Shown one piece after another: positions 54,908 through 64,000 of a DNA stretch of 64,000 bases. A program made the position numbers and the translations under genes. Numbering within the stretch: position 1 is the stretch's first letter; every line of letters starts with the position of its first letter. Below the pieces are notes generated by a model. The model saw only the letters and a program-made list of their open reading frames with translations, searched no databases and was not told the DNA's origin. Origin of the DNA: Poriferisodalis sp965205175 (GTDB taxonomy: Bacteria > Actinomycetota > Acidimicrobiia > Acidimicrobiales > Poriferisodalaceae); NCBI RefSeq assembly GCF_965205175.1, contig NZ_OZ242038.1, positions 434,001-498,000 on the forward strand, read 5' to 3'.

Positions 54908-57625
54908 TCAGCCCAATGTCTCGTCGGCGTCGCTCAACGATTCACTGCCTGACTTCTCACCGACTGTCGCTTCGCTTTCGTCGTCGTTGACGATGGTCCC
55001 GGTGGCCTGCATGTGATGCTTGCTGCCGGAGGCAAACTGGACACGCGTGTCGTCGGTGCGCAAGTTGTCGAGCCACAACACCAGCGTCTCGTCCTCTTCG
55101 ACTTCGGTGTCGCCGTACACGGTCACGGTCACGGTCTGCGTGAGCGCTGCACCGGTGGCACCCGCCTCGAACACTACGGTTCGCAGCTTGTGGAAGTGAT
55201 AAAAGTCGGCGTACTTACCGCCCGTGGCTGTCGGGGCTTCAGCGAAACGAGCACTGCTAGTGTCGCTTCCGAACGCTGTTGCCCGCAAGCTCACGCGATG
55301 CGATGGCGAACTGTTCAGCGTGACCGTGAAGATCATGTCGGTCTTGCCGGAGTCGCCCTCTTCCACCGTCACATCGGACACCGAAATGGTGTGACCAACA
55401 GCATCGTGTGCATCGTCGTCAAGGATAGTTCCGGTGACTTCCAGCCGCTGCTCGCCCCCAAGGAACGACACCCGCGTGTCGTCGGTGCGCAGGTTGTTCA
55501 GGCGCAGCTTCAAAGTCTCGTGGTCCTCCGGCACTTCGTCGCCGAGGATCTTCACGGTAACGGTCTTGGTGAGCGCATCGCCGGTCGCTCCAGCTTCCCA
55601 AACCAGCTTCTGATTCCTGAACATCATGAAGTCACGACCGGCACCGCCGAGGCCAGCGCTGCGACCCCCTTTCGCCTTGTCGGCTTCGTCACGCGCCCAC
55701 GCAGTTGCCGTGATGGACACCTGGTGAATGGGAGAGCTGCTCAGAGTGACGGTGAACACCATGTCGGTTTCGCCGCTGTCTCCTTCAGCCACAGACACGT
55801 CGGATGCGGATATAATCGGGTCTTCCGTAACTGTCCCGACAGATTGGGCACCTGAACCGGAGTTGTCGGCTGCAGTTCGGAAACTGATGCGGGAGGTAGT
55901 GTGCGGGTTCAGGCAGGCCCAGCCACTGCCATGCGTCGTGATCTTCACCATGTACGCAGTGTTGCTCTTCAAGCCGGTCGCCCGGTAGGCAGTTTCGGCG
56001 CCGAGACGAACGTCGACGATCGGAGTGGCACGGTGCTGGCCTGCCGGCTGAATCCGCAGATGCTGCGAAGTAACAGGGCAAGCAGTGGCCGGCCTGAGTC
56101 CCCACTTGATGTCAACCGATGTCGACCTCGTTACTGCGATGCCCATCCAGTCAATGGTTGCCGGTCTGACAAGCGGAATCTTCTTGGTGGTAAACGAGCC
56201 GCCTACCAGGTAGCGTTGACCGCAGTCCGCGTTGCCATGGGGTTCAAGACTGACCCTATGTCCCGTATCCGGCTTCAGTCCGGTGATGGTCGTGGTCAGC
56301 ACGTTTCCCGCCACCTCTTTTTCGATAAGCGGTGCATGACTGACTCGCCAAGGTTCACGCCAGACATAGATCCGATAGGCTTGGACGACGCAGCCAGTTG
56401 AATCACCGGGCGTCCACGTCATGGTCGCCGAAGTTCCCGTGACTTGGGTGAAGGTAGGGAAGCCTGGAATCGGCGTCGGGTACAGCGCCGGTGTTGCGAA
56501 CGTGTTGATGGCAGCTTGCGGCTGGGCTAACTGCTGCTGAATGCACCCAAGGTCATCACTGGCGCCGTGAGCTGCCACCCACACTCGGTGCTGTGCTTCG
56601 GGGGTCAAACCGGTCACCTTCAAGCTGAATGTGTTGCCGGGTACTCGCGTATTGAGTATCAGAGTTCCATGCCCACGCTGCTCGGGCTGCAAGAGCGGCA
56701 TGACCATCACCTGATATTGATCAGGTTCGCAGCCGGTGGAAGTTCCGGCTTCCCATGAGATCAAAGCGGTTGTCGGCGTAATCGACGTAAGTTTCGTGCC
56801 GGTCGGCGCAGCCGGCAGCGTCGGCTTGAGCGTGGTGAAACTGCCGCCGTACGTGAGATTGAAACGGTTGTGGCACTTGGGATTAGTTGCGGGCACTACG
56901 GGCGCTACGGAGACCAGCACTTGATATTTCGTGTTGGGTCGCAAGCCTGTGGCCGCCACTCGGGTTGAAGTATCCTGTTTCGTGCGTGTGTAGATCCACT
57001 CCTCGAACTCCACTGGACTCTTGTCCAGCTGATATTTGATCGGATCTAGGGTCACGCGGTACCCCCAGACTGGACAGCCGTTGTCGGCGCCGGGAGTCCA
57101 GCTGATGACTGCCTTCGTCTGCGTGATCTGGGTCGCCTGTATGTTCGTCGGACTCGGAGGTACGGTCGACGCAGGCTTGAGCGTGGTGAAACTGCTGCCA
57201 TAGGTGAGGTTGAGACGGTTAGCGCATTTGGCACTGGTCACGGGCACTACGGGCACTACGGAGACCAGCACTTGATATTTCGTGTTGGGTCGCAAGCCTG
57301 TGGCCGCCACTCGGGTTGAAGTGTCTCCTTTCGTGCGTGTGTAGATCCACTCCTCGAACTCCACTGGACTCTTGTCCAGCAGATATTTGCTCGGATCTAG
57401 GGTCACGCGGTACCCCCAGACTGGACAGCCGTTGTCGGCGCCAGGAGTCCAGCTGATCACCGCCTTTGTCTGCGTGACTTGGGTCGCCTGTATGTTCGTC
57501 GGACTCGGAGGCACCAGTGGTTCGGTCGACGCGGATGCGACACCGGACAGGTGAGCGGTCAGCAGAGATGCTGCAAGCAACGAAGCCATGAGCAACTTGG
57601 ACAGACGTAGACGGGTGCAGCGCAC
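54908..57625 (-). CDS. Secreted protein with five FN3-like and two Calx-beta domains
   Basis: 905 residues from the GTG at 57625, with a GGGGAG site upstream. A signal peptide (LLMASLLAASLLTAHLSGVASAS) is followed by five FN3-like domains, each opening with a P-x-x-P-T/x-x-x-x-I/V-T segment and a W-x-x-G core (SWTPGADNGC, SWEAGTSTGC, TWTPGDSTGC). The first two are nearly identical (351 bp, 117 residues apart). Two Calx-beta domains (SASDVSVAEGDSGETDMV and SVSDVTVEEGDSGKTDMI) end the protein. No membrane anchor. It interrupts the topA-MFS-tmk-holB neighbourhood, suggesting a later insertion. A surface/adhesive role is inferred. Confidence 0.85.
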   Translation of the reverse strand: MRCTRLRLSKLLMASLLAASLLTAHLSGVASASTEPLVPPSPTNIQATQVTQTKAVISWTPGADNGCPVWGYRVTLDPSKYLLDKSPVEFEEWIYTRTKGDTSTRVAATGLRPNTKYQVLVSVVPVVPVTSAKCANRLNLTYGSSFTTLKPASTVPPSPTNIQATQITQTKAVISWTPGADNGCPVWGYRVTLDPIKYQLDKSPVEFEEWIYTRTKQDTSTRVAATGLRPNTKYQVLVSVAPVVPATNPKCHNRFNLTYGGSFTTLKPTLPAAPTGTKLTSITPTTALISWEAGTSTGCEPDQYQVMVMPLLQPEQRGHGTLILNTRVPGNTFSLKVTGLTPEAQHRVWVAAHGASDDLGCIQQQLAQPQAAINTFATPALYPTPIPGFPTFTQVTGTSATMTWTPGDSTGCVVQAYRIYVWREPWRVSHAPLIEKEVAGNVLTTTITGLKPDTGHRVSLEPHGNADCGQRYLVGGSFTTKKIPLVRPATIDWMGIAVTRSTSVDIKWGLRPATACPVTSQHLRIQPAGQHRATPIVDVRLGAETAYRATGLKSNTAYMVKITTHGSGWACLNPHTTSRISFRTAADNSGSGAQSVGTVTEDPIISASDVSVAEGDSGETDMVFTVTLSSSPIHQVSITATAWARDEADKAKGGRSAGLGGAGRDFMMFRNQKLVWEAGATGDALTKTVTVKILGDEVPEDHETLKLRLNNLRTDDTRVSFLGGEQRLEVTGTILDDDAHDAVGHTISVSDVTVEEGDSGKTDMIFTVTLNSSPSHRVSLRATAFGSDTSSARFAEAPTATGGKYADFYHFHKLRTVVFEAGATGAALTQTVTVTVYGDTEVEEDETLVLWLDNLRTDDTRVQFASGSKHHMQATGTIVNDDESEATVGEKSGSESLSDADETLG

Positions 57626-57831
57626 GGAAACTCCCCAGTTCAATCCATGAGTTGGGCAATGCTGCCCACAGTGGCGGCAGATGAGGCCTCTGTGGTCAAC
57701 TCCCGAGCACTGTATCACGCGGATGACTTGGCGGCGCGCTTCTTCGCGGCGCGCTTCTTGGCTGGCGCCTTGGTCGCCGCGCTCTTCTTCGCGGCGCGCT
57801 TGGTCGCCGCGCTCTTCTTGGCCGGGCCCTT
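57130..57831 (-). repeat. Near-identical 351-bp FN3 tandem unit (first unit near 57130-57480)
   Basis: GGGTCGCCTG lies at 57130 and again at 57481 with matching flanks. The two adjacent FN3-like domains differ in a few residues only (SKYLL versus IKYQL, KGD versus KQD). The second, more 5' unit lies inside the same gene; the span end is approximate and the gene itself ends at 57625. Confidence 0.6.
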
Positions 57832-60630
57832 CTTGGCCGGGCCCTTCTTCGCCGCGCTCTTCTTCGCGGCGCGCTTCTTGGCCGGGCCCTTCGCGCGCCG
57901 CATCGCCAGCAGTTCGGCCGCACGCTCGATGGTCAGCGAGTCTGCATCGTCACCCTGCTGCAGCGTCGCGTTGTACTCGCCGTCGGTCACGTACTGGCCG
58001 TAGCGGCCGTCCTTGAGCACCATGGGCTTGCCGCTGTCGGGGTCGGTGCCGATCTCGCGTCCCGGCTTCGCCGCCGTTTGGCCACGGCGACGACGCGGCT
58101 GGGCCAACAACGCCAAGGCCTCATCCAGCGTGAGCGTGAAGAGCTGCTCCTCGGACTCGAGACTGCGGGTCTCCTGCTGCTTGCCTTCGCCCTTGGTCAG
58201 ATACGGGCCGTACCGGCCGGCACGCACCACGATCTGCTGCCCATCGGACGGGTCCATCCCAACGGTGCGCGGCAGCGACAGCAGCATCAGAGCATCGTCG
58301 AGGGTCAGTGTCTCGGGCGTCTGCGAACTCAGCAGCGACGCAGTGCGGGGCTTGCCGTCGGTCTCGCCGACCCTGCCCAGCGAGATGTACGGGCCGTAGC
58401 GGCCACGCTGCACGATGATGTCGAGTCCGGTGTCGGGATCGGTGCCCACGACGCGGTCGGTCGGCTCGTCGAGCAACGCGAGCGCTCGTTCCAGGGTCAG
58501 CTCGTCCGGCGCAAGGCCCTCGGGCAGCGAACAGATGGATTCACCGCGCCGGAGATAGGGCCCATAGCGACCCAGTTTGGCAATCACCGGTTCGCCCTCT
58601 TCGTCGGTGCCGACGGGTATGGCGTTGATCTCGGCTGGATCGATGACCGCCAAGCGGCCGTCGGAGACCAGATGACGCAAACCGTCGGCCGCCTGCGGCG
58701 CATCGACCTCGCTCTCGCCGAAGTAGAAGTCGTGCAGCCACGGCTGGGCCTCGCGCTGGCCGTTCGCTATCTCGTCGAGGTCTTCTTCCATGCGGGCGGT
58801 GAGCGCGTAGTCGACTAGGTGGTCGAAGTGGCGCTCCATCAGTCCGACCGTGACCAGGGCAGTGAAGGTCGGCACCAGCGACGAGCCCTTCTTCCAAACG
58901 TATCCGCGGGTCTGGATGGTCTCGATGATGCTGGCGTAGGTGCTGGGCCGGCCCACGCCCAGCTCTTCGAGCCGCCGCACCAGCGACGCCTCGCCGTAGC
59001 GGGCAGGCGGATTGGTGTGGTGAGCACTCGGCTCGAGTGTTACGGCTAGTGCTTCATCGCCTGCGGCCAGATCGGGCAGGAGCCGCTCGGGCTCGTCATC
59101 GCTGCGGTCTGCGTCGGCGCTGGTCGGCGGCGGCGCGTAGGCGAGCCGGAAGCCGGGACTGAGTACCACTGTGCCCGAAGCGGACAGCTCCACATGGTGC
59201 CGGCCAGCCCCCGCATCGTGGGAGGGCGCACCTGCGCTGGCCGGCGCGGGCACGGCCGGCGCACTCGGGCTTGGCGCGAACGCTGACGGCAGCTCGCACT
59301 CCGCTGTGCCGACCAGCCTGATGGTGACCGTCTCGCCGGTGGCGTCGATCATCTGACTGGCGACGGTTCGCTGCCACACCAAGTCGTAGACGCGGGCGGC
59401 ATCTCCGCCCAAGTCGTTGACGCTGCCGGGCGCAGACCAGCTGTCGCCGGCAGGGCGGATGGCTTCGTGCGCTTCTTGGGCGTTCTTGACCTTGCGGGTG
59501 TAGATGCGGGGTGCGGACGGGAGGTTTTCGCTGCCGTAACGGTCGCGCACCAGACGCCGGGCGGCATCGAGCGCTTGGTCTGAGAGCGTCGTGGAGTCGG
59601 TGCGCATGTAGGTGATGCGGCCGTTCTCGTAGAGCCGCTGGGCGGCGGCCATCGTGCGCGCCGCCGAGAAGCCCAAGCGAGCGCCGGCGGCCTGCTGGAG
59701 CGTCGAGGTGATGAACGGCGGCTGCGGGCGGCGGCGATACGGCTTGGCCTCGCGCGAGGCAACGGTGAAAGGTGCCCCGGTCAAGGCTTCCGTCAGCGAG
59801 CCGGCAGCATCCGCGTCGAGCACCACAAGTCCGTCGGTTCGCAGCTCGCCTTGCTGGTCGAAGTCGCGGCCCTGCGCGATGCGGCGCTCGTTCACCGACA
59901 CCAGCGACGCGTCGAACAGTTCCGCTGCACGGTCAGAACCGGCAGCTTCGCTCCCGCCGTCGCCGGTGGCACCTTCTGCGGGCGCGGACGCGGCATCCAG
60001 CGTGGCGGTGACGCTCCAGTACGCCGCCGACCGGAACGCCATCCGCTCCCGCTCCCGCTCCACGATGAGCCGGTTGGCCACGCTCTGGACGCGCCCGGCT
60101 GACAGCTTCGGCGCCACCTTCTTCCACAGCACCGGCGAAACCTCATAGCCGTAGAGACGGTCGAAGATGCGCCGTGCCTCCTGCGCATCCACCAGCCGAC
60201 GGTCCAAGTCGCGGGGGTGGTCGATGGCCTCTTGGATCGCCGCAGCGGTGATCTCGTGGAAGACCATGCGGTGTACCGGCATCTGCGGGTTCAGCACTTC
60301 GATCAGGTGCCAGGCAATGGCCTCGCCCTCGCGATCCTCGTCTGTGGCCAGATACAGCCGGTCGGCGTCACGCAGCAGCGACCGCAACCGCTGGACCTGC
60401 TGTTTCTTCGGCGGTGGCACCACGTACAGCGGCTTGAAGCCGTCGTCGGGATTCACGCCCCAGTTGTTCTTCCACCCTTTGGATCTGTAGGCGGCTGGCA
60501 TCTCCGAAGCCTTGCTCGGCAGATCCCGGATGTGCCCGATGGACGACTCCACCACGTAGTCGTCTCCCAGCAGACGCGAGATGGTGCGCGCCTTCGCAGG
60601 TGATTCGACGATGACGAGTGACTTGGCCAT
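57715..60630 (-). CDS. topA: DNA topoisomerase I
   Basis: 971 residues from the ATG at 60630. TOPRIM: SLVIVESPAKARTISRLLG and the acidic DEDREGEAIAWHL. GRVQSVANRLIVERERER and the catalytic-Tyr block NGRITYMRTDSTTLSDQAL follow. The C-terminus has four repeats ending K-x-G-R-(Y/F)-G-x-Y (VIAKLGRYGPYLRRG, IIVQRGRYGPYISLG, IVVRAGRYGPYLTKG, MVLKDGRYGQYVTDG). A Lys/Ala-rich tail (AKKRAAKKSAAKKG and onward) is typical of actinobacterial TopA and increases DNA binding. It relaxes negative supercoils. The long frame upstream of 60630 is not used. Confidence 0.97.
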   Translation of the reverse strand: MAKSLVIVESPAKARTISRLLGDDYVVESSIGHIRDLPSKASEMPAAYRSKGWKNNWGVNPDDGFKPLYVVPPPKKQQVQRLRSLLRDADRLYLATDEDREGEAIAWHLIEVLNPQMPVHRMVFHEITAAAIQEAIDHPRDLDRRLVDAQEARRIFDRLYGYEVSPVLWKKVAPKLSAGRVQSVANRLIVERERERMAFRSAAYWSVTATLDAASAPAEGATGDGGSEAAGSDRAAELFDASLVSVNERRIAQGRDFDQQGELRTDGLVVLDADAAGSLTEALTGAPFTVASREAKPYRRRPQPPFITSTLQQAAGARLGFSAARTMAAAQRLYENGRITYMRTDSTTLSDQALDAARRLVRDRYGSENLPSAPRIYTRKVKNAQEAHEAIRPAGDSWSAPGSVNDLGGDAARVYDLVWQRTVASQMIDATGETVTIRLVGTAECELPSAFAPSPSAPAVPAPASAGAPSHDAGAGRHHVELSASGTVVLSPGFRLAYAPPPTSADADRSDDEPERLLPDLAAGDEALAVTLEPSAHHTNPPARYGEASLVRRLEELGVGRPSTYASIIETIQTRGYVWKKGSSLVPTFTALVTVGLMERHFDHLVDYALTARMEEDLDEIANGQREAQPWLHDFYFGESEVDAPQAADGLRHLVSDGRLAVIDPAEINAIPVGTDEEGEPVIAKLGRYGPYLRRGESICSLPEGLAPDELTLERALALLDEPTDRVVGTDPDTGLDIIVQRGRYGPYISLGRVGETDGKPRTASLLSSQTPETLTLDDALMLLSLPRTVGMDPSDGQQIVVRAGRYGPYLTKGEGKQQETRSLESEEQLFTLTLDEALALLAQPRRRRGQTAAKPGREIGTDPDSGKPMVLKDGRYGQYVTDGEYNATLQQGDDADSLTIERAAELLAMRRAKGPAKKRAAKKSAAKKGPAKKGPAKKSAATKRAAKKSAATKAPAKKRAAKKRAAKSSA

Positions 60631-60778
60631 TGCCTGTCTCCGTGGCTTGATGCCTGGTTCGTGGCGACGCAGTGGTGGCGGGGTGGTGCTTGCTTGGTGA
60701 CGGGGGCGCGGCGGCGGAACATAGCGCAACAGTCTCTGCATGCGGCAGCCGATGCGCTCCGGGCACCCACTCGGGTAC

Positions 60779-61720
60779 TCATGGCAGGCGCTTCGTCGCA
60801 GAGGCACGACGGCGGGAATTGCTCCGTGGAAGCTCGGTCACCCGCTGTTGCTGGGAGCCGCCGAAACGGCGCAGCGCCACGGCCAATGCTGCTGCGACTG
60901 CGGCAGCGAGGAGCGCGCCCGGCACCTCGGACGCAGGCGGCGCTCCGAGTGCCGCGTTGCCGAACCCCTCCGCAGCGGTGTCGCCGACCGGCCATGGCCA
61001 CAGCACCCGCAGCGACCCTGCCATCAGGCCCAGCAGCACGGCGATCACGGCGTCCCGTCGTCGTTCCAGCACGAACGCCAGCAAGCGCGAGAACAACCCG
61101 AGCCCGACCGCAGCTCCCAGCGCGAACAGCGAGACCGTCGCGAGGTCCCGCTGCGACACCGCAGCCGTGATCGGGTCGTACAGTCCGATCATCAGCAGCA
61201 CGAAGGCGCCGGAGATGCCGGGCAGGATCATGGCGCAGACCGCCAGCGTGCCTGCCGCGATGATCACTGCCGCAGCGGGGTCGGTGACGCTGCCCGAGCG
61301 CACGCCCAGCAGCACGAACACCGCAGCAGCGACAGCCGCCGCCGTGGCCACGAGCTCCCAGCGCCAGCGACTCACCTCTCGCCGGGTGATCACCGCGGTG
61401 GCGAGCACGAGGCCGAAGAACGCTGCCGACAAGCCGACGGGCTGTTCTTCGATGCCGTAGCGCACCAGCTCGACGAGTGCCACGACCGCGATGGCGATAC
61501 CGGCAGCCAGCGCTGCCAGGAAGCTCCATTCGGCTTGAGCGGCCATGCGGAAGGCGAGCCGCACGTGGCCGCGCAGCGCAGCGGATGCTGATGTGCTCAG
61601 GTGCGCCACTTGGGCCACCAGCCGGTCGTAGATGCCGAGCAGCAGTGCCACCGTGCCGCCCGACACGCCGGGGACGACATCGGCTGCGCCCATCGCCAGT
61701 CCGCGCGCCACATCCGCCAT
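60779..61720 (-). CDS. DUF368 integral membrane protein
   Basis: 313 residues from the ATG at 61720 (nearby GTG codons are alternatives). The start ARGLAMGAADVVPGVSGGTVALLLGIYDRLV is the DUF368 signature, and CAMILPGISGAFVLLMIGLYDPI is the second, symmetric one. About eight to nine membrane helices are seen. Family members have been linked to undecaprenyl-phosphate transport in recent work on DUF368; that role is by homology. An Arg/Ser-rich tail ends the protein. It lies between topA and the amt terminator on the same strand. Confidence 0.9.
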   Translation of the reverse strand: MADVARGLAMGAADVVPGVSGGTVALLLGIYDRLVAQVAHLSTSASAALRGHVRLAFRMAAQAEWSFLAALAAGIAIAVVALVELVRYGIEEQPVGLSAAFFGLVLATAVITRREVSRWRWELVATAAAVAAAVFVLLGVRSGSVTDPAAAVIIAAGTLAVCAMILPGISGAFVLLMIGLYDPITAAVSQRDLATVSLFALGAAVGLGLFSRLLAFVLERRRDAVIAVLLGLMAGSLRVLWPWPVGDTAAEGFGNAALGAPPASEVPGALLAAAVAAALAVALRRFGGSQQQRVTELPRSNSRRRASATKRLP

Positions 61721-61773
61721 GATCCGCCGCACCACCGCACAGAAGCTAGGCGCAGCGACCCAGGCCGAGCGCG

Positions 61774-61807
61774 AAGGCGCCCCGGACACGCGTCCGGGGC
61801 GCCTTCA
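61774..61807 (-). terminator. Strong GC hairpin downstream of amt
   Basis: A perfect 14-bp inverted repeat: GAAGGCGCCCCGGA (61774-61787) and TCCGGGGCGCCTTC (61794-61807) with a 6-nt loop. It lies 107 bp past the amt stop and before the DUF368 start. It lacks a clear T tract in either direction, so it would be an L-shaped, actinobacterial-type terminator. Confidence 0.7.
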
Positions 61808-61914
61808 AAGATGTGCGATGGCGCTGGCCGGCACAGCGTCATTCGCCTGCTGAGGCGTCTTCAGTCGATGGCTGACACGGCTGCAGCCCACGACCGAGTG
61901 CCGGCGGCTGAAGG

Positions 61915-63309
61915 TCAGTCGCTGGTGTGTCTGCTGCTGGTGACCACCTCGTCCAGCGTCATGCCCGGGCCGCCGTGCTCGGAGACGTCGAGGCCGGCCG
62001 TCTCCTCCTCAGCCGAGACCCGCAGGCCGATGGTGGCCTTCAGTGTGCCGAACAGGATCACCGAGGCCGCCACCACCCACGCGGCCACGATGACCACCAT
62101 CACCAGCTGCACGATCAGCTGCTCGATGCCGCCTCCGTAGAACAGGCCGGCGTTCTCGCGGCCTAGGAACGCATCGTCGTAGCGAGCGAACAGGCCGATG
62201 GCGAGCGTGCCCCAGATGCCGGCCGCACCGTGGACGGCGAAGGCGCCGACAGGGTCGTCGATCTTCAGCTTGCGGTCCACGAAGCCGACGACGAGCACCA
62301 CGACGAAACCGGCGATGAACCCGGTCACGATGGCGCCCCAAGGCGTCATCGTGCCCGCGCCGGCGGTGATGCCCACCAGGCCCGCCAGCGCGCCGTTGCC
62401 GGCCATCGGCACGTCGGGGCGGCCGGTGCGCAGCCAGTTCAGCGCCGTGGCACCGATCACCCCGGCACAGGCAGCCAGCACCGTGTTGAGCGCCACGAAC
62501 ATCACGAACTCATCCGCGGCCAGCTCCGAACCGGGGTTGAAGCCGAACCAGCCGAACCACAGGATGAACACGCCCAAGATGGCGAGCGTCACATTGTGGC
62601 CCGGGATGTTGCGCGACGTGCCGTCGGCGGCGTACTTGCCGATGCGGGGCCCGAGCATCCATGCGCCGACGAGCGCCATCCAGCCGCCCACGCTGTGAAC
62701 GATGGTGGAGCCGGCGAAGTCGCTGTAGACGGCATCGCCGATCGAGATGTTGGCGATGAGGCCGCCGCCCCAGGTCCAGTGGACGACGATGGGATAGATG
62801 ATCGCCGTGGTCACCAAGCTGAAGATGAGATACGTGCTGAACTTGGTCCGTTCCGCCATGGCGCCCGACGCGATGGTGACCGCGGTGGCGGCGAAGACGG
62901 CTTGGAAGAAGAAGTCGGTCGAGCCCGACAGGCCTTCGGAGATGTCGAACAGGTCGACGCCGGACAGCGCGAACGAGCCCCAGCCGAACACGCTGTTGGC
63001 GGCGGAGTCACCACCGTAGGCCAGGCCGTAGCCCACGAGGAAGAACGCCAGGATGCCAATGGACGCGTCGGCGAGGTTCTTGGCCATGATGTTGGCCACG
63101 TTCTTGGAGCGGGTGAGGCCGGACTCCAGCATCGCGAACCCGGCCTGCATCAAGAAGACCAGCACACCTGCGATGAACACCCACAGGTTGTCCATCACCG
63201 CTTGGACGATCTCAGCCGACAGCGCGTCGTCCTGAGCACCTGCAGGACCGGCGAACAAGAAGAGGCCTGCGACGGCGCCGAGACCGAGGACGAATAGCTT
63301 GCGTTTCAT
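61915..63309 (-). CDS. amt: Ammonium transporter
   Basis: 464 residues from the ATG at 63309, with GGAG 8-11 bp upstream. A signal peptide (KLFVLGLGAVAGLFLFAGPAGAQ) precedes eleven membrane helices, as usual for Amt. The conserved FAGSTIVHSVGGWMALVGAWMLGPR and FAVHGAAGIWGTLAIGLF hold the twin pore histidines, and VLVFLMQAGFAMLESGLTRSKN is the start of the family. It carries ammonium/ammonia into the cell. No glnB/glnK follows, so it is not a typical amt-glnK operon. Regulation is not visible. Confidence 0.96.
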   Translation of the reverse strand: MKRKLFVLGLGAVAGLFLFAGPAGAQDDALSAEIVQAVMDNLWVFIAGVLVFLMQAGFAMLESGLTRSKNVANIMAKNLADASIGILAFFLVGYGLAYGGDSAANSVFGWGSFALSGVDLFDISEGLSGSTDFFFQAVFAATAVTIASGAMAERTKFSTYLIFSLVTTAIIYPIVVHWTWGGGLIANISIGDAVYSDFAGSTIVHSVGGWMALVGAWMLGPRIGKYAADGTSRNIPGHNVTLAILGVFILWFGWFGFNPGSELAADEFVMFVALNTVLAACAGVIGATALNWLRTGRPDVPMAGNGALAGLVGITAGAGTMTPWGAIVTGFIAGFVVVLVVGFVDRKLKIDDPVGAFAVHGAAGIWGTLAIGLFARYDDAFLGRENAGLFYGGGIEQLIVQLVMVVIVAAWVVAASVILFGTLKATIGLRVSAEEETAGLDVSEHGGPGMTLDEVVTSSRHTSD

Positions 63310-63634
63310 GGATGCTCCTTCGCGAGTGACGTTGACCTGCCGGCTGCTTGGCTGAATTGGCCTTGGCTGAATCCGCTCGGCGGCAGATGCGCGCACCAGG
63401 CCATGCCCAGACCGACTCCGGCCAAGCCGACTCCGGCGAACGTAGGAACCGCGTGTTGCGCTGCCGTCACACCGTCGTGACCGCTGCATGCACATGGCGG
63501 GTCGTGGCGGTTGCGTCCATGTTTCGGCCACGTTGCCGGAGAGCCCGCGCTGCCGTCGGACCGTGCAACCAGCGAGCACCTGGTACTCGACGTACTCGGC
63601 CGGCGCCGGTCGCCTTGCGAGCAACGGCGATCCG
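63310..63634. other. Divergent intergenic region between amt and the GMC gene
   Basis: 325 bp. It holds short direct repeats: TTGGCTGAA twice (about 63350 and 63362) and CCGACTCCGG twice (63414 and 63430). No gene is seen. It must carry the promoters for amt (minus) and probably for the plus-strand oxidoreductase. Confidence 0.45.
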
Positions 63635-64000
63635 GTGAGCGAACCCCGCTACGACTTCGTCATCGTGGGCGGCGGATCAGCCGGCTGCGCGCTCGCCAAT
63701 CGGCTGAGCGCCGACCCCGGCACCGAAGTGCTGGTGCTCGAAGCCGGACGCCGCGATTACCGCTGGGACGTGCTCATCCACATGCCGGCAGCGCTGGCCA
63801 TGCCGATCGGCAATCGCTTCTACGACTGGCGTTACGAAACCGAACCGGAGCCCCACATGGGCGGACGTCGGGTGTATCACGCCCGCGGCAAGGTGCTCGG
63901 CGGCTCCAGCTCCATCAACGGCATGATTTTCCAACGCGGCAACCCGGTCGACTACGACCGGTGGGCCGGCCAACCCGGCATGTCGGCTTGGGACTACCGG
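63635..64000 (+). CDS. GMC-family oxidoreductase, N-terminal part (cut by window edge)
   Basis: The first 122 residues from the GTG at 63635. The FAD-binding start YDFVIVGGGSAGCALANRLS and ADPGTEVLVLEAG (the acidic ribose ligand Glu) and GKVLGGSSSINGMIFQRG (GMC signature 1) identify a choline-dehydrogenase/glucose-methanol-choline oxidoreductase. The C-terminal catalytic domain is off the window. Substrate is unknown; many close relatives are annotated choline dehydrogenase. Confidence 0.92.
   Translation, partial: MSEPRYDFVIVGGGSAGCALANRLSADPGTEVLVLEAGRRDYRWDVLIHMPAALAMPIGNRFYDWRYETEPEPHMGGRRVYHARGKVLGGSSSINGMIFQRGNPVDYDRWAGQPGMSAWDYR

Noticed and set aside
61774..61807. The hairpin after amt as a small mobile palindrome like the 107-bp element.
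   Set aside because: It shares no sequence with that element and fits a terminator after amt better.

Overview
The window is GC-rich, densely packed actinobacterial chromosome. An uncultured or host-associated member of the Acidimicrobiia is my best guess. The reasons are: long Thr/Pro linkers in secreted proteins; a ChdC/HemQ-type heme enzyme; a ClpC with UVR motif; TopA with a Lys/Ala-rich tail; an F420-associated-type zinc metalloprotease next to tilS-hpt; and very large secreted RCC1, Calx-beta and FN3 proteins of the kind often reported from sponge symbionts. The taxonomy is inference.

Layout. 1-10.6 kb is a defence-like island. It starts with the C-terminal part of a ParA-family ATPase. 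A minus-strand operon follows (6197 to 790): GHKL ATPase, two proteins of unknown function, a small protein and a C5-cytosine methyltransferase, with three 4-bp start/stop overlaps. The GHKL ATPase is broken in frame by a 15-base G tract. A divergent type III restriction-modification pair (mod, res) occupies 6407-10624. 10.7-13.5 kb is the first secreted RCC1 protein.

13.8-21.4 kb is mostly housekeeping: chdC, fdhD, groEL with a perfect CIRCE operator, glycerate kinase, a LytR_C protein, upp and rbsK. 21.5-29.5 kb holds two tandem RCC1 paralogues with the same N-terminal half and divergent propellers. Each is preceded by an array of an 8-bp repeat (TGTGGCCC, 15.6 and 9.6 copies). A tRNA-Thr(UGU) lies between them.

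29.5-41 kb carries rlmB, ispF, ispD, a DUF488 gene with an unknown partner, a lipoprotein, clpC, a polyprenyl diphosphate synthase, folP and a 3-hydroxyacyl-CoA dehydrogenase. 41-44 kb has a truncated DUF4143 gene and a Calx-beta/poly-Thr surface protein. 44-49.3 kb contains a thioesterase and the folK-folB-(phosphatase-like)-hpt-tilS-metalloprotease run. 49.4-64 kb carries hypothetical genes, tRNA-Thr(CGU), holB, tmk, an MFS transporter, a five-FN3/two-Calx-beta secreted protein, topA, a DUF368 membrane protein, an ammonium transporter and the start of a GMC oxidoreductase.

The most unusual features are: (1) the GHKL ATPase/C5-methylase cassette with its G15 tract; (2) the copy-variable 8-bp arrays just downstream of -10-like hexamers of the RCC1 genes, whose propellers have 14, 21 and 21 blades (multiples of seven); and (3) a ~107-bp palindromic element in two copies whose stems differ by compensatory changes.
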